A stretch of 64,000 nt of DNA from Actinomadura sp. NBRC 104412 (GCF_030269515.1 NZ_BSTM01000028.1:31757-95756), one strand, 5' to 3'. Shown: positions 1 through 10,300, counted from the stretch's first letter. Numbers and translations are program-made. The notes: a model not told the origin generated them from the sequence alone.

Positions 1-153
1 CTCAGCGAGGCCCGCCCGCCAGACGGCGACGACGACGCCCCCGGCCTCCTACGGGACGCCCGGACGCTGGTCGGCCGTGCCCTGGACGCGGGCGGACGGG
101 ACAACGTCACCGCGCTCCTCATCCCCGTCCGCCAAGCCGCACCCCGGCCGTGA
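1..153 (+). CDS. PP2C-family protein phosphatase, C-terminal end only
   Basis: The reading frame is open from the first base and ends with TGA at 151-153, so the gene starts left of the window. The last 50 codons contain GGRDNVTALLIPV, which is the C-terminal metal-binding motif (G-x-x-DN-x-T) of PP2C/PPM Ser/Thr phosphatases, just before the C-terminus. By family knowledge such enzymes reverse Hanks-type kinase phosphorylation. The rest of the protein is not visible, so domain architecture and full function cannot be judged. Confidence 0.7.
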   Translation, partial: LSEARPPDGDDDAPGLLRDARTLVGRALDAGGRDNVTALLIPVRQAAPRP

Positions 154-159
154 ACGGCG

Positions 160-1986
160 TCAGGCAAGGCCGAGGTGCTTGCGGGCGAAGGAGATCTCGG
201 CCTCCATCTGCTTGATGCGTTCCTCCACGACCAGCGATCCGTGGCCGGCGTCGTACCGGTAGACGTCGTGGGGACGGCCCAGCTCGGCCAGCCGCTCCAG
301 ATAGTTGTCGATCTGCCGGATGGGGCAGCGCGGGTCGTTCTCCCCGGCCAGGATCAGCACGGGCGCCTTCACCCGTTCGACATAGGTGATCGGGGACGAC
401 TCCTTGTACCGCTCCGGCACGTCGTCGGGTGAGCCGCCGAACAGGGACCGGTCGAACGCCTGGAGCCCCTCCATCTCGTCCTCGTACGCGGCGACGTAGT
501 CCGCGACGGGCACGGCGGCGACGGCGACCGTCCAGTCGTCGGGCTGCGTGCCGATGCCGAGCAGCGTGAGGAACCCTCCCCAGGACCCGCCTGTGAGGAC
601 CAGCCTGGCCGGGTCCGCCAGGCCGGAGGAGACGGCCCAGTCGCGGACGGCCTTGATGTCCTCCAGCTCGGTCAGCCCTACGCGTCCCTCGATCGCGTCG
701 CGCCACTCCGAGCCGTAGCCGGTGGACCCCCGGTAGTTCACCCGGACGACGGCGAAGCCGTGGTCGACCCAGGCGGCCGTCGACGGGACGAACGAGTCCT
801 GGTCCTGGGCGGTCGGCCCGCCGTGGATGTCGAACACCGTGGGGAACGGCGCGTCCCCCTCGGCCGGCCTGCTGATCAGCGCGTGGATACGGCCGCCCGG
901 ACCGTCCACCCAGGCGTCCTCCACCGGGACGGACGGCGGCGCGGCTGGCCCCGGCGGCGTCAGCACGACCTCGCCGGACGTGGACCGGATCACGGGCGGT
1001 TCGGCGGACGACGACCAGAAGAACTCGACCGTCCCGTCCGGGCGGGCCCCGGCCCCGCCGATCACTCCGCGGGGCGTGTCGATGCGGGACAGCTCGGCGC
1101 TGTCCAGGTCGTACCGGTAGAGCTCGTCGCGGGCCTCGTGGGAGTGCGACACCAGCAGCGCCGACCCGTCCGGGTACCAGTCGGCGCCGATCTCACCGGG
1201 CAGATCGAGCACGATCTCCTGCTCGGTGTTCTCGACCGGGTCCCAGATCAGCAGTTCCTCCTTGCCCCGGCGCTCGTGGTTGACCAGCAGCCGCGAGTCG
1301 CCGGAGACGGGTGAGAACCCGGCGCCGTACACGCCCTTGCCCGGCCCGTCCCACAGGTCGGCGACCGTCGTCCCGTCGGGACGGACGACGCGCAGGGCCA
1401 TGTGGCGGCTGTCGCCGTGCTCGCTGTGCCCGATGGCGATGAGCGTCTCGTCCCGGGAGAGCGCCGCGACATGCGCGTCCTCCTCGTGCTCGTACAGCAC
1501 CTCCGGCTCGGCGCCCGGACGGCACAGGTGGATGGACGTGCCGCCCTCGGTCGTGCGCCCGACGACCGCGAGCCCGCTGGAACCGACGGCCAGCCCGGAC
1601 GGATAGGACGGCTCCAGCCCCGGCACCGCCGGAACGCTGCCGTCCTCGGCCGCCGCGTCCCCGTCCGAGGAGCGGCCTTCCTCGGAGTCCTCAGTGGTGG
1701 CGGGAAGGTCGAACGGGGTGCGGCGCCAGATGCCGAACTCGTCGCCGTCGGTGTCGGCGAACCACCAGATCCACTCGCCGGTCGGGTCGACGCCGCCCAT
1801 CCAGGTGCCGTTCGGACGGTCGGTGACCTGCCGCCGCATGCCGGTCGTCCGGTCCCACGCGTAGATCTCCCAGGTGCCCGTGACGTTCGACCGGTACGTG
1901 CTGCGGTGCGGTGCGTCGTGGGCCCAGCCGGGCAGGCTCATCCGCGCGGCCCGGAACCGCGCCTTCCAGCGCTCGTCGTCGACCAT
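160..1986 (-). CDS. S9-family prolyl oligopeptidase-like serine peptidase
   Basis: 608 aa. The N-terminal 350 or so residues are repetitive and rich in W, D and G, consistent with the beta-propeller that gates substrate in S9 peptidases. The C-terminal alpha/beta-hydrolase domain has the nucleophile elbow GGSWGG (Ser468), the acid in GENDPR (Asp551) and the base in AGHGS (His582), so the triad is complete. No signal peptide is visible, so it is probably cytosolic. It likely cleaves short peptides or acylated peptides; substrate cannot be inferred. The start ATG at 1986 gives a normal family length. It is transcribed convergently with the phosphatase, whose stop lies 6 bp away. Confidence 0.85.
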   Translation of the reverse strand: MVDDERWKARFRAARMSLPGWAHDAPHRSTYRSNVTGTWEIYAWDRTTGMRRQVTDRPNGTWMGGVDPTGEWIWWFADTDGDEFGIWRRTPFDLPATTEDSEEGRSSDGDAAAEDGSVPAVPGLEPSYPSGLAVGSSGLAVVGRTTEGGTSIHLCRPGAEPEVLYEHEEDAHVAALSRDETLIAIGHSEHGDSRHMALRVVRPDGTTVADLWDGPGKGVYGAGFSPVSGDSRLLVNHERRGKEELLIWDPVENTEQEIVLDLPGEIGADWYPDGSALLVSHSHEARDELYRYDLDSAELSRIDTPRGVIGGAGARPDGTVEFFWSSSAEPPVIRSTSGEVVLTPPGPAAPPSVPVEDAWVDGPGGRIHALISRPAEGDAPFPTVFDIHGGPTAQDQDSFVPSTAAWVDHGFAVVRVNYRGSTGYGSEWRDAIEGRVGLTELEDIKAVRDWAVSSGLADPARLVLTGGSWGGFLTLLGIGTQPDDWTVAVAAVPVADYVAAYEDEMEGLQAFDRSLFGGSPDDVPERYKESSPITYVERVKAPVLILAGENDPRCPIRQIDNYLERLAELGRPHDVYRYDAGHGSLVVEERIKQMEAEISFARKHLGLA

Positions 1987-2145
1987 GCCCTCAGTATGAC
2001 CGGATCATGGTCACCCGGGTGCCCACATGCGATCCCCGAAACCCACGGGCACTCTTCCCGGGCGGGGATTCTGATCAGCCCCGTGGTGGGCTAATCTCAG
2101 CCGGTCGCTTCAACGCCCGCACGGGCTGGAAAGGTCGATCGTCCG

Positions 2146-2346
2146 ATGCCCAAGATGCCGCGCCTTTTGCTGGCCGCGACCGTCCTGTTCTCCGCCGCGG
2201 GACTGACCGCGTGCTCCTCCGACCGCTGGTGCGAGCACGACGCCACCGACACCAGGGTCAGCGACAGCTACTGCGAGAGGAACACCCCCGGCTACGAGTG
2301 GGAGTCGGACGGCGGCTCGTCCAAGAAGCGCAAGAAGCGCAAGTAG
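2146..2346 (+). CDS. small putative lipoprotein
   Basis: 66 aa. A short positively charged N-terminus is followed by a hydrophobic stretch and a lipobox-like LTAC (Cys about residue 23), so the mature protein is probably a membrane-anchored lipoprotein of about 44 residues. The mature part has two more cysteines, is acidic in the middle and ends in a very basic KKRKKRK tail, which could bind anionic polymers or lipids (inference). No family recognised. It stands alone between the peptidase and a small opposing gene. Confidence 0.55.
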   Translation: MPKMPRLLLAATVLFSAAGLTACSSDRWCEHDATDTRVSDSYCERNTPGYEWESDGGSSKKRKKRK

Positions 2347-2382
2347 CGCAGGGCGTCCAGGGGCCTCGTCCAGGGTCCTCGT

Positions 2383-2526
2383 CTAGGGGGACCTCCGCAA
2401 GGTCAGGGTCTTGCGTGGTCTGCGTCGGCGCGCGTTCTCCTTGGAACGTGGATCGTCCTCGGCGATCAGGTGCTTGAGCGAGCGCGGCACGATCACTTCC
2501 GGCCTGTCGGCGAAGGGGGAACGCAT
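2383..2526 (-). CDS. small basic hypothetical protein (47 aa)
   Basis: Short open frame of 48 codons including stop. It starts with ATG at 2526 and is preceded by a good ribosome binding site, GAGGAGA, about 7 bases upstream. The product begins MRSPFADRPEVIVPRSLKHL and has a strongly basic C-terminal half (RRRRPRK, TLRRS). No signal peptide or membrane segment. It lies downstream of, and on the same strand as, the 90-aa gene at 2655-2927, so the two may be cotranscribed. No family recognised. The strong ribosome site is the main reason to call it. Confidence 0.45.
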   Translation of the reverse strand: MRSPFADRPEVIVPRSLKHLIAEDDPRSKENARRRRPRKTLTLRRSP

Positions 2527-2654
2527 GTGCTGTCTCCTCTGCTGTCACATGCCCTGAATCGGATGATCCGGCGGACGGCCCGGATCGCCGGATCGCCGGA
2601 CCCCTGGATCGGCGGATGGCGGGATCATCGAGGTCGCCGGGTCGCTGGAGCGGG

Positions 2655-2927
2655 TCAGGCGGCGGTGGCGTACTCCTGGAAGGCGCGGCTGACGGTGCGC
2701 AGCGCCCACCGCATGCGGATCGCGTACGCCTCGGGGTGGTCGCCGGCCTCCTGCGCGACGTAGGCGGCGCACCGGGTGCTGTCGCCGCCGCAGGCGCACA
2801 GGCTCTCGTCGATCGCCTTGCGGACCCGCTCGGGCGACGGCTCGTCCGACGGCTGCAACGGGGACGCGAAGAGGATCTGGGCCAGGTCGGAGGTGGTCAT
2901 CGAGGTGAGGCTCAGCGTCGTCGCCAT
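2655..2927 (-). CDS. hypothetical protein with a Cys-rich centre (90 aa)
   Basis: 90 aa, soluble, mostly helical by eye. The centre reads LCACGGDSTRCAAYVAQEAG with three cysteines, and the C-terminal part is a hydrophobic/aromatic helix (AYAIRMRWALRTVSRAFQEY). The cysteine spacing (C-x-C then C after seven residues) could bind a metal, but this is speculation. It probably forms a two-gene unit with the 47-aa gene downstream. I do not recognise the family. A low-complexity, repeat-rich stretch (GGATC/CCGGA words) fills the 128 bp between the two genes. Confidence 0.5.
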   Translation of the reverse strand: MATTLSLTSMTTSDLAQILFASPLQPSDEPSPERVRKAIDESLCACGGDSTRCAAYVAQEAGDHPEAYAIRMRWALRTVSRAFQEYATAA

Positions 2928-3208
2928 CGTGTGCCTTCTTCCATCGGAAGGGGGTCTCCCTTACCCCTGCTGCTAGTACTGACTCTGACGACCGGGCGAA
3001 CTCATCGCTATCGGGGAAGTCCCCCATAATGCGCGGAGAAGCCCCCGAGTCCGGGTAGGGGTAACCCCACCTGCCCACCCCCCAACGGGCACCAGGCCCC
3101 GGCCCCGGATCCTCTGCGTACTGGCACATCCGCCTACCGCCCGACGCCATTCCCCATCGCCGCACGCGCAGGGATCATGAGTGTCAACGGCATGAGAGGC
3201 GGCCCCGA

Positions 3209-3739
3209 ATGCCCCAGTTGATCCAGCTCACCGACTGTTCGGACGTCACCCCGGCACTACGCGACGGACTGGTCAAATGCTGGACGGAGGTGACGAACGG
3301 GAACGGCGCCAACGGCTTCGCGTTCCCTCCGGTCCACAAGAACGATGTCGCCCCCGTCCTGGACGCGCTCATCTCCCGGCTGCACCCCGACCGTGAACGC
3401 CTGCTGCTCGCCCTCTCCGGCGCCGCGCTCGTCGGTTGGGTGACCCTCAGCCGCGACCCCAACCCCCTGATCGCCCACTGGGGCAGCGTCAACCACCTCC
3501 AGACGTTGCCCTCCCATCGCAAGCGCGGTGTGGCCACGGCGTTGATGAACGACCTGCACCGCATAGCCCGGGACGAGATGCACCTGGAGCAACTTCACCT
3601 GGCGGCCCGTGGCGGGCTCGGCTTAGAGAACTTCTACAGTCGTCTGGGGTGGCGGGAGGTGGGCCGCTGGCCCAAGGCTCTCCGCCTCGCCCCAGGGGAT
3701 ACCGAGGACGAAGTCCTCATGGTCCTGTCTCCGCTCTGA
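3209..3739 (+). CDS. GNAT-family N-acetyltransferase
   Basis: 176 aa. The central segment LVGWVTLSRDP followed by LQTLPSHRKRGVATALMNDL is the GNAT beta4-alpha3 core. Here Q-x-x-[S]-x-R-[K]-R-G-[V]-A is a recognisable variant of the acetyl-CoA pyrophosphate-binding loop (Q/R-x-x-G-x-G/A). The C-terminal GLGLENFYSRLGWREVGR is the usual GNAT beta5-alpha4 'N-x-x-[A]-x-x-[F]-Y-x-x-x-G[F/W]' motif. It should transfer an acetyl group from acetyl-CoA to an amine; the substrate is unknown. It converges with the hydrolase at 3757-4839, leaving 17 bp between stops. Confidence 0.8.
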   Translation: MPQLIQLTDCSDVTPALRDGLVKCWTEVTNGNGANGFAFPPVHKNDVAPVLDALISRLHPDRERLLLALSGAALVGWVTLSRDPNPLIAHWGSVNHLQTLPSHRKRGVATALMNDLHRIARDEMHLEQLHLAARGGLGLENFYSRLGWREVGRWPKALRLAPGDTEDEVLMVLSPL

Positions 3740-3756
3740 CCCCGGCATCGCCCGCC

Positions 3757-4839
3757 TCAGTGGGTGTTGATCCAACGGTTGATGCGGGCGAACGAGAGGT
3801 CGGCGGACGGATGCAGCGCCAGCGAGTGCCCGGTGTCGGGGACGGTGGCCCCCGTGAGGCTCGCGGCGGAGGTGTAGTAGGGCGCTTCGTTGGCGCGCAC
3901 GTTCTCGTCCCGGCCGCAGTCGAGCAGCAGGCCGCACACGGCCGTGTCATGCTCGCCGACGATCGCTAGGACGTGCGCGCGGACCCTGTTGGTGTCGTTG
4001 AGCCCCGGCGGGACGGCCACCCTGGCGGCCGAGTCGCCGAGTTCGACCCCCGACAGGATGTCCTTGTGCGCCTCGTCGTAGGCGATGACGGCGGGGTCGG
4101 CGGCCGAGACGCGGTAGAACGAGGCCGACCGCGTGCCCGGACGGGTGGTCAGATAGCCGGTATCGATGGACCTGCGGCCGGCGAAGGACGGGTCGAGCAT
4201 CGCGGGGTGGAACCTCGCGATGGTCAGCGGCGCGCCCGCGGCGATGGCCGGTGGGTGCAGCGCGCCGGTCAGCACGACACGGTCGACATCGCGGTGATCG
4301 GCGGCCTCCGAAATCGCGATCATTGAGCCGACGGAATGGCCGATCACCGTCGTCTGGGAGAAGTCCCGGCGGCGCAGCCATTGGACGATCTGGTGGAGGA
4401 CATGGGCGTCGGCGGCCACGGTGAGCGCCGTGCTGGGCGGCCGGGAGCTGTCGCCGCTGCCCGGCCGATCATAGGCGAAGGCGGCGCGGCCCGCGCCGGT
4501 GGTCTTCCTCACGTAGGAATAGCGCCGTGGATTCTGGGGCCATTGCCAATAGGAGGAATCATATGTGCCGCCGTGAACGAGGACATCCACTCTCCGTACG
4601 CCACCGGCATAGGAGCGGGGGACGCATAGGGAGCCGGAGACGATGTGTTCCCGCGGCAGGCCCGGCCCAAGCCTCACCGGGAGCCGTACCCTCGAACACG
4701 AGCCCGCGGACGACGAGCCCCCGGACGACGAGGGGGCGGGTGTCGCGGGGGCGGGCACGGCGCAGAGGCTCAGCGAGGCCGCCGCCGTGGCCGCGATTCC
4801 GCGGGTGATCCTTTTCCCGGGAATGATCGTTTTTCGCAT
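3757..4839 (-). CDS. secreted alpha/beta-hydrolase
   Basis: 360 aa. The N-terminus has Lys/Arg residues, then a hydrophobic alanine-rich segment and AxA-like sites (residues about 10-35), indicating Sec (or Tat-like) export. The mature protein has an alpha/beta-hydrolase core: an HGGTYDSSYW segment as oxyanion region, a DRPGSGDS segment and the nucleophile elbow GHSVGS. The catalytic histidine is probably in DTGHSLALHP near the C-terminus, and there are paired cysteines (CGLLLDCG) suited to a disulfide outside the cell. Substrate unknown; lipase/esterase-like. A leftward promoter must lie in 4840-5128, shared with the divergent ATPase gene. Confidence 0.75.
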   Translation of the reverse strand: MRKTIIPGKRITRGIAATAAASLSLCAVPAPATPAPSSSGGSSSAGSCSRVRLPVRLGPGLPREHIVSGSLCVPRSYAGGVRRVDVLVHGGTYDSSYWQWPQNPRRYSYVRKTTGAGRAAFAYDRPGSGDSSRPPSTALTVAADAHVLHQIVQWLRRRDFSQTTVIGHSVGSMIAISEAADHRDVDRVVLTGALHPPAIAAGAPLTIARFHPAMLDPSFAGRRSIDTGYLTTRPGTRSASFYRVSAADPAVIAYDEAHKDILSGVELGDSAARVAVPPGLNDTNRVRAHVLAIVGEHDTAVCGLLLDCGRDENVRANEAPYYTSAASLTGATVPDTGHSLALHPSADLSFARINRWINTH

Positions 4840-5128
4840 GGCGGCCTCCCGTCCGGAGAAAACCGGAACCCTAACACCACCGCCGATGATCTTTATGACG
4901 TCCGGCGAAGTCCGCGCACCTGCCCGGAATTCTCCTTCTCAGGCCAATCAGGTGGACCACACGTATTTTGTCGGCTGAGCCGACCCATGTGATAATCGAT
5001 CATATCTTTGTCGTCATGAGCCGTTCCCGGTGCCGGCAAATCCCGATGGGCGATATCATTCGGGGGCGCCGGGGGCTGGAGAAGCGTGGCGACCGCGGCC
5101 ACGCCGGGGGAAAGGGCGCGGAGGGGGC

Positions 5129-7240
5129 ATGGCCGAAATCACCGGGCTGCGCTCGGGCGAGCACCTCGGCAACCTGCCGGCCGAAATATCCAGTTTTATC
5201 GGGCGCCGCGCAGAACTGGCGGAGATCGACAGGCTGCTGTCGGGCTCGCGGCTGGTGACCCTCACCGGTGTCGCCGGCGTCGGCAAGACCAGGACGGCGC
5301 TGCGGGCCGCGTCCGAGCTGCGGGCGGCGTTCCCGGACGGGGTGTGGCTCGCGGAACTGTCCGGCCTGGAGGACCCCGGGCTGCTCGCCTACGCGGTCGC
5401 CCACGCGCTGGGCCTGCGCGACCAGACGATGCGCCCGCCCCTCGACGTGCTGACCGGCTTCCTGTCCGGCCGGAGGGCGCTGCTGGTGCTGGACACCTGC
5501 GAGCACCTCCTCGACGCGTGCGCCCTGCTGGCCGAGGCGCTGCTGGCCGCCTGCCCGTGGCTGCGGATCCTGGCGACCAGCAGGCGGCCGCTGAACGTCG
5601 AGGGCGAGGCCCTGCTCACCATCCCTCCGCTGCCCGTGCCCGGGGCCGGCGCCGAGCCGGAGGACGACCTCGGCCAGGACTCGGTGGTCCTGTTCGTCGA
5701 ACGCGCCGCCGCCGTCGACCACCGGTTCGCCCTCACGCCGTCCAACCGGGCGGCCGTCGCGCGGCTGTGCCGCCGCCTGGAGGGCATCCCGCTGGCGCTG
5801 GAGCTCGCCGCGGTCTGGGTCTCGGCGCTGCCGGTCGAGCGGATCGTGGACCGGCTGGACCGGCGGCTCCAACTCCTCGCCGCCGCCGACGGCGGCACGG
5901 CGCGGCGGCACGGCGCCCTGCGCACCGCGATCGGGTGGAGCCACGAGCTGTGCGCGCCCCTTGAACGGCTGCTCTGGGCACGGGTGTCGGTGTTCGCCGG
6001 CGCCTTCGACGAGGCCGCCGCGGCGGCGGTGTGCGCCGACGACCGGCTGCCGGCCCGTTCCGTCCCCGATCTTCTGGCCGCGCTGGCCGACAGGTCGATC
6101 CTGTCGCGCGAGGAGCGCGACACCGGGATCGCCTACCGGATGCTGGACACGCTCCGGGAGTACGGCACCGAGTGGTTGGAGTCCGCGGGCGAGCGGCGCC
6201 TCCTGCAACGCCGGCATCGCGACCACCACCTGGCGCTGGTCCGGCGGTACGAGGCCGAGTGGTGCGGGCCCCGCCAGCTTGAGTGGCACACGACGATGAC
6301 GCGTGCGCACGCCGACCTGCGCGCCGCGCTGGAGTTCAGCCTGGGAGACCCGGACGAGCAGCAGGCCGGGCTCGACCTGGCGGGCGGCCTCCACCTGTTC
6401 TGGGCGTCGGGCGGCATGATTCGGGAAGGCAGGCACTATCTCGACCGGGCGCTCGCCCTGGACCTGCCTCCCGGCCCCGCGACGGCCAAGGCGCTGTGGA
6501 CGTGCGCCAGGCTCGCCTGCACCCAGGGCGACCTCGCCGCCGCCGAAGAGCTCATCGAACGCTGCCGCCCGTACGCGGAACGAGGCGACCGGGTCGCCGC
6601 CGGGTACCTGGCCTACCTCACCGGCGGCATCGCCATGTTCCGCGGCGAGCACGACCGGGCGGCGGAGCTGCTGAGAGACGCCGTCGGCTTCCACCGCGAC
6701 GGCGGCGACGCCGGCACCGGGCTGCTCCTCAGCCTGGCGGTGCAGGGCATGGTCCAGGTCATGCGGGGCGACTTCGACCAGGCGACCGCCCTGCTGGAGG
6801 AGAGCCGCGAGCTGTGCGACCGGTACGGGGACCGCTGGGCGCGCGCCTTCGCCGACTACATGCGCGGCCTCGCCGAGCTGGCCCGCGGCGACGTCGCCGC
6901 CGCGACCTGGTACGGGCGCGAGTCACTGCGGTTCCGGCCGCTGCTGCGCGACACCCTGGGCACCGCCCTGGCGCTGGACCTGCTCGCGTCCGCCGCCGTC
7001 GCGGACGAGCACGCCGGACCCGCACGCGCCGCCGTGCTGCTCGGTTTCGCCGATCGCGTGTGGCACACCTTCGGCCTGCCGCAGTTCGGCTCCGGAGACC
7101 TGGCCCGGCAACGGCGACGGTGCGAACGGCAGGCGCGCCTGGCCCTGGGCGACACCGGCTACGAGGCGGCCTTCCGCCAGGGACGCGCGATGGACCTGCT
7201 CGACGGGATCGCCTACGCGCTCGGGGAGGCCCCCTGTTGA
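5129..7240 (+). CDS. STAND/NB-ARC ATPase with TPR-like C-terminus, no DNA-binding domain
   Basis: 703 aa from ATG 5129, which has a G-rich ribosome site (GGAGGGGG) directly upstream; an upstream ATG at 5030 lacks one. Residues about 10-50 read NLPAEISSFIGRRAEL, the usual entry to LuxR/AfsR-type NB-ARC ATPases. Walker A is GVAGVGKT, Walker B LLVLDTCEHLL, the sensor region is ILATSRRPL, and a GLPLAL-type motif is present as GIPLALELAA. The C-terminal half is alanine-rich helical repeats of TPR type. Relatives in actinomycetes usually end in a LuxR HTH or begin with a SARP domain. Both are missing here, so it is more likely a signalling scaffold or switch than a direct transcription factor (inference). 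Its stop overlaps a TTG that could start the next gene. Confidence 0.8.
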   Translation: MAEITGLRSGEHLGNLPAEISSFIGRRAELAEIDRLLSGSRLVTLTGVAGVGKTRTALRAASELRAAFPDGVWLAELSGLEDPGLLAYAVAHALGLRDQTMRPPLDVLTGFLSGRRALLVLDTCEHLLDACALLAEALLAACPWLRILATSRRPLNVEGEALLTIPPLPVPGAGAEPEDDLGQDSVVLFVERAAAVDHRFALTPSNRAAVARLCRRLEGIPLALELAAVWVSALPVERIVDRLDRRLQLLAAADGGTARRHGALRTAIGWSHELCAPLERLLWARVSVFAGAFDEAAAAAVCADDRLPARSVPDLLAALADRSILSREERDTGIAYRMLDTLREYGTEWLESAGERRLLQRRHRDHHLALVRRYEAEWCGPRQLEWHTTMTRAHADLRAALEFSLGDPDEQQAGLDLAGGLHLFWASGGMIREGRHYLDRALALDLPPGPATAKALWTCARLACTQGDLAAAEELIERCRPYAERGDRVAAGYLAYLTGGIAMFRGEHDRAAELLRDAVGFHRDGGDAGTGLLLSLAVQGMVQVMRGDFDQATALLEESRELCDRYGDRWARAFADYMRGLAELARGDVAAATWYGRESLRFRPLLRDTLGTALALDLLASAAVADEHAGPARAAVLLGFADRVWHTFGLPQFGSGDLARQRRRCERQARLALGDTGYEAAFRQGRAMDLLDGIAYALGEAPC

Positions 7241-7344
7241 CCGGCGGTCCGCCCCGCACCGTGACCGGTGCAGTCCCCGTGCCCGGCTCGTCCACCGATC
7301 GGCTCGACCTCCTCCCCACACCCGCCGTTCAGCCGGAGTACGCG

Positions 7345-10300
7345 ATGACCCGAAAGTACCTCCGTGACGTCCGGCGGCCCCCCGTGACCGGGCCGCCGGA
7401 CGCGCCGGCTCCGGCGAGTCCAGGGGAGATCTTCCGGCGGTTCGCCGAGGCGGTCGTGCCCCGGCTCGCCGACTACGTCGCCGTGCACCTGTTCGACGAC
7501 CCCGCCCGGGGGGCGGAAGCGTCCGAGCGGGGCGGCCGGTCGCTGTGGCGGGTCATCTCGCTGGACGCCACCGAGTCCCGGAGGTTCGGCCGCCTGCTGC
7601 CCGCTGGCCGTGGCGCAGGGGGCCGGTACGAACCGGCCGGCGGCGGCACCGTGCACATCCCCCGGGTGGACGGTCCGGCCGCCGACCGGCTCGCGGCCCA
7701 GTTCGACGCGCCCAGGCTGGCGCGTGCCCTGCTCGGACGGGCCCTGCTCGCGCTCCCGCTGGCCGCTCCTGACCGGGTGCTGGGCCACGCGCTGATCGTG
7801 TCCGAGCCGGAACGCCCGGCGTACCGCGACCGCGAGATCACGTTGCTGGAGGAGCTCGCCCACTGGGCCGCGGCGGAGGCGGACGGCGCGCTCCCGCACC
7901 GGGAAGGCGGCGGGTCGCTGGAGCACCGGCTGTGGCTGGAGTCGGGACCGGAGGTCCCGGCCCGCACGGCGGGGCTCGACCTGGCGTTCCGGTACGTCCC
8001 CGCGCAGACGCCCCCGAGCCTGCTCGGCGGCGACTGGCTCGACGTCATCCCCCTGCCCCGCGGCCGGACCGCGCTCGTGGTCGGGGACGTCGCCGGGCAC
8101 GGCGTGGAGGCGGGCCTGCGGATGAGCCGGTGCAAGACCATGGTGCGCACGCTCGCGTCCCTCGACCTGTCACCGGACGACCTGCTGGGCCGTCTCGACC
8201 GGCTCGTGTGCGAGCTGGGCGAGCAGTACGACCGGGACGAGGAGTTCCTGGCCACGTGCGTGTACGCGGTCTACGATCCCGCCGCCCGCGAGTGCCGCGT
8301 CGCCAGCGCCGGCCATCCGCCGCCGGTGCTGATCAACCCGGACGGGCGGGGCGAGGCGCTCGCCGTGAGCCCGGGGCCGCCCATCGGATGCGGAGACGGC
8401 GGTTTCGTCACGTCCTCCTTCGCCACGGCCGACGGCAGCCTCCTGGTGCTCTACTCCGACGGCCTCCTGGAGAACCGGCACCGTGACTTCGACGAGGGCG
8501 TCCGTGCCCTGACCACCCGGCTCCTCGGCCCCCCTAAGGACCTGGAGCAGACGTGCGACGAGCTCATGGCCAGGTTCGCCGCCGCCGGGCACCAGGACGA
8601 CGTCACCCTCTTCCTCACCCGCCTGACGGGCGTCCCGTCCGACATCCCCGCGTACACCGTGCGGCAGGCCGAGGAAGGCCCCTTCATCGGCCGTTCCGAA
8701 GAGCTGGACGAGGTCGCCGAACTGCTGGGAAGGTCCAGGCTGGTCAGCGTCACCGGAGCCCCCGGCATCGGCAAGACCCGGCTGGCCCTGCGCGCGGCGC
8801 ACCTGCTGCGCGACGACTTCCCCGACGGGACGTGCCTGGTACGGCTGTCCGGCGTCCACGACCCCCGCCTGCTCGCCCGCGCCGTCGCCGAAGCGCTCGG
8901 CGTCGACGCCGAACGTGGCCGTTCCTGGGACGACACCGTTATCGCGCGCCTCTCCGGGCGGCGGATGCTCCTCATCGTCGACGGCTGCGAACACCTCGTC
9001 ACGCCCTGCGCCGACCTTCTCAGGAGAGTCCTGGAAGCCGCGCCCGGCGTCCGCGTCCTGGCGACCGGCCGCCATCCGCTGCGCGTCCCAGGCGAACACC
9101 TCCTCGCACTGGCTCCGCTGGAACCGGACGAGGCCCTCGACCTGCTCCTCTCACGAAGCCCGCAGTCCGACCTCGACCGGGCCCGCGCCCTCTGCTCGCG
9201 CCTGGACCGCGTCCCCCTGGCGATCGTCCTGGCGGCCGAGCGGCTGCGCGACCTCTCCGTCGACGACCTGCTCGAACGCCTGCGCCGCCCGTTCGACGCC
9301 CTCGCCGGAGACCTGCGCGCCGCGATCGACCGGAGCCACGAGCTGTGCACGTCCACCGAACGGCTCCTGTGGGCGCGCCTGTCGGTGTTCGCCGGCGGCT
9401 TCGACCTGGCCGAAGCCGAGGAGATCTGCTCCGACGACGAGCTGCCCCGAGACGAGATCCTCAACGCCCTCGCCGGGCTGGTCCACAACTCGATCGTCAT
9501 CCCGGACGGTGACTCCCGTGCCCAGCGCTTCCGCATGCTCGGCCTGCTCGCGGAGTACGGGCGCGAGCGACTCGACCGGCTTGGAGAAGGCACGTCCCTC
9601 CGCCGCCGGCATCGCGACGCGTACCGGCGGATCGTCCGGGCGGGCACGGACGGTTGGCTGGGGCCGGGCCAGGTAGAGCACTGCGCACTGCTGCGGCGCG
9701 AACACCCCAACCTCCGCGAGGCCCTGGAGTTCTCCTTCACCCACCCCGGCGAAGCGGAGGCCGGCCTGGACATCGCCACCGCCCTGTGGCCGCTGTGGAT
9801 CGTCGGCGGATCCGTGACCGAGGGAAGAACCTGGCTCGGACGCGGCCTCTCCCTCGCCCCCGCCTCCAGCCCCCGACGCGCCGCGGCCCTGTGGCTGCAC
9901 GCCTGGCTGGCCGCCGTCCAAGGCGACCGCGTGGCCGCACTGACCTCCGTCGAGGAATGCTGCGTCCTGTCCAGCCGAACCGGCGACACCCGCCAGATCA
10001 CCACGTCCATCCAGATCTCCGCCGAAGCGGCCCTCCGCAGAGGAGACAGCGCGGTCGCCTTCCCCCTCTACCGCGAGGCCCTGGCACGCTTCCACGCCGA
10101 CGCCGATTACCTCGGCGTCTGCACCAGCCTCTTCCAGTTCGCCCTCTGCCACGCCCTCCACGACACCCCCGACTACCTCCACCGAGCGGTCGACCTCTGC
10201 GACGAGGGAATCTGGACCTGCGAAGCCTTCGACGAACTCTGGTGCCGTTCGTGGTGCGAGTACACCTTGGCCCTCAGCTTCTGGAGACTGGACCAGCCCC

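Noticed and set aside
5000..6694. 564-codon minus-strand frame opposite the first STAND gene
   Set aside because: Repetitive Arg/Gln/Gly-rich shadow with no family similarity; the plus-strand gene has Walker motifs.
6283..7236. Extension of the phosphatase-STAND frame far into the upstream gene
   Set aside because: The same frame stays open through the first STAND gene but reads as Arg/Ala/Gly-rich shadow. True coding begins near 7237-7345.
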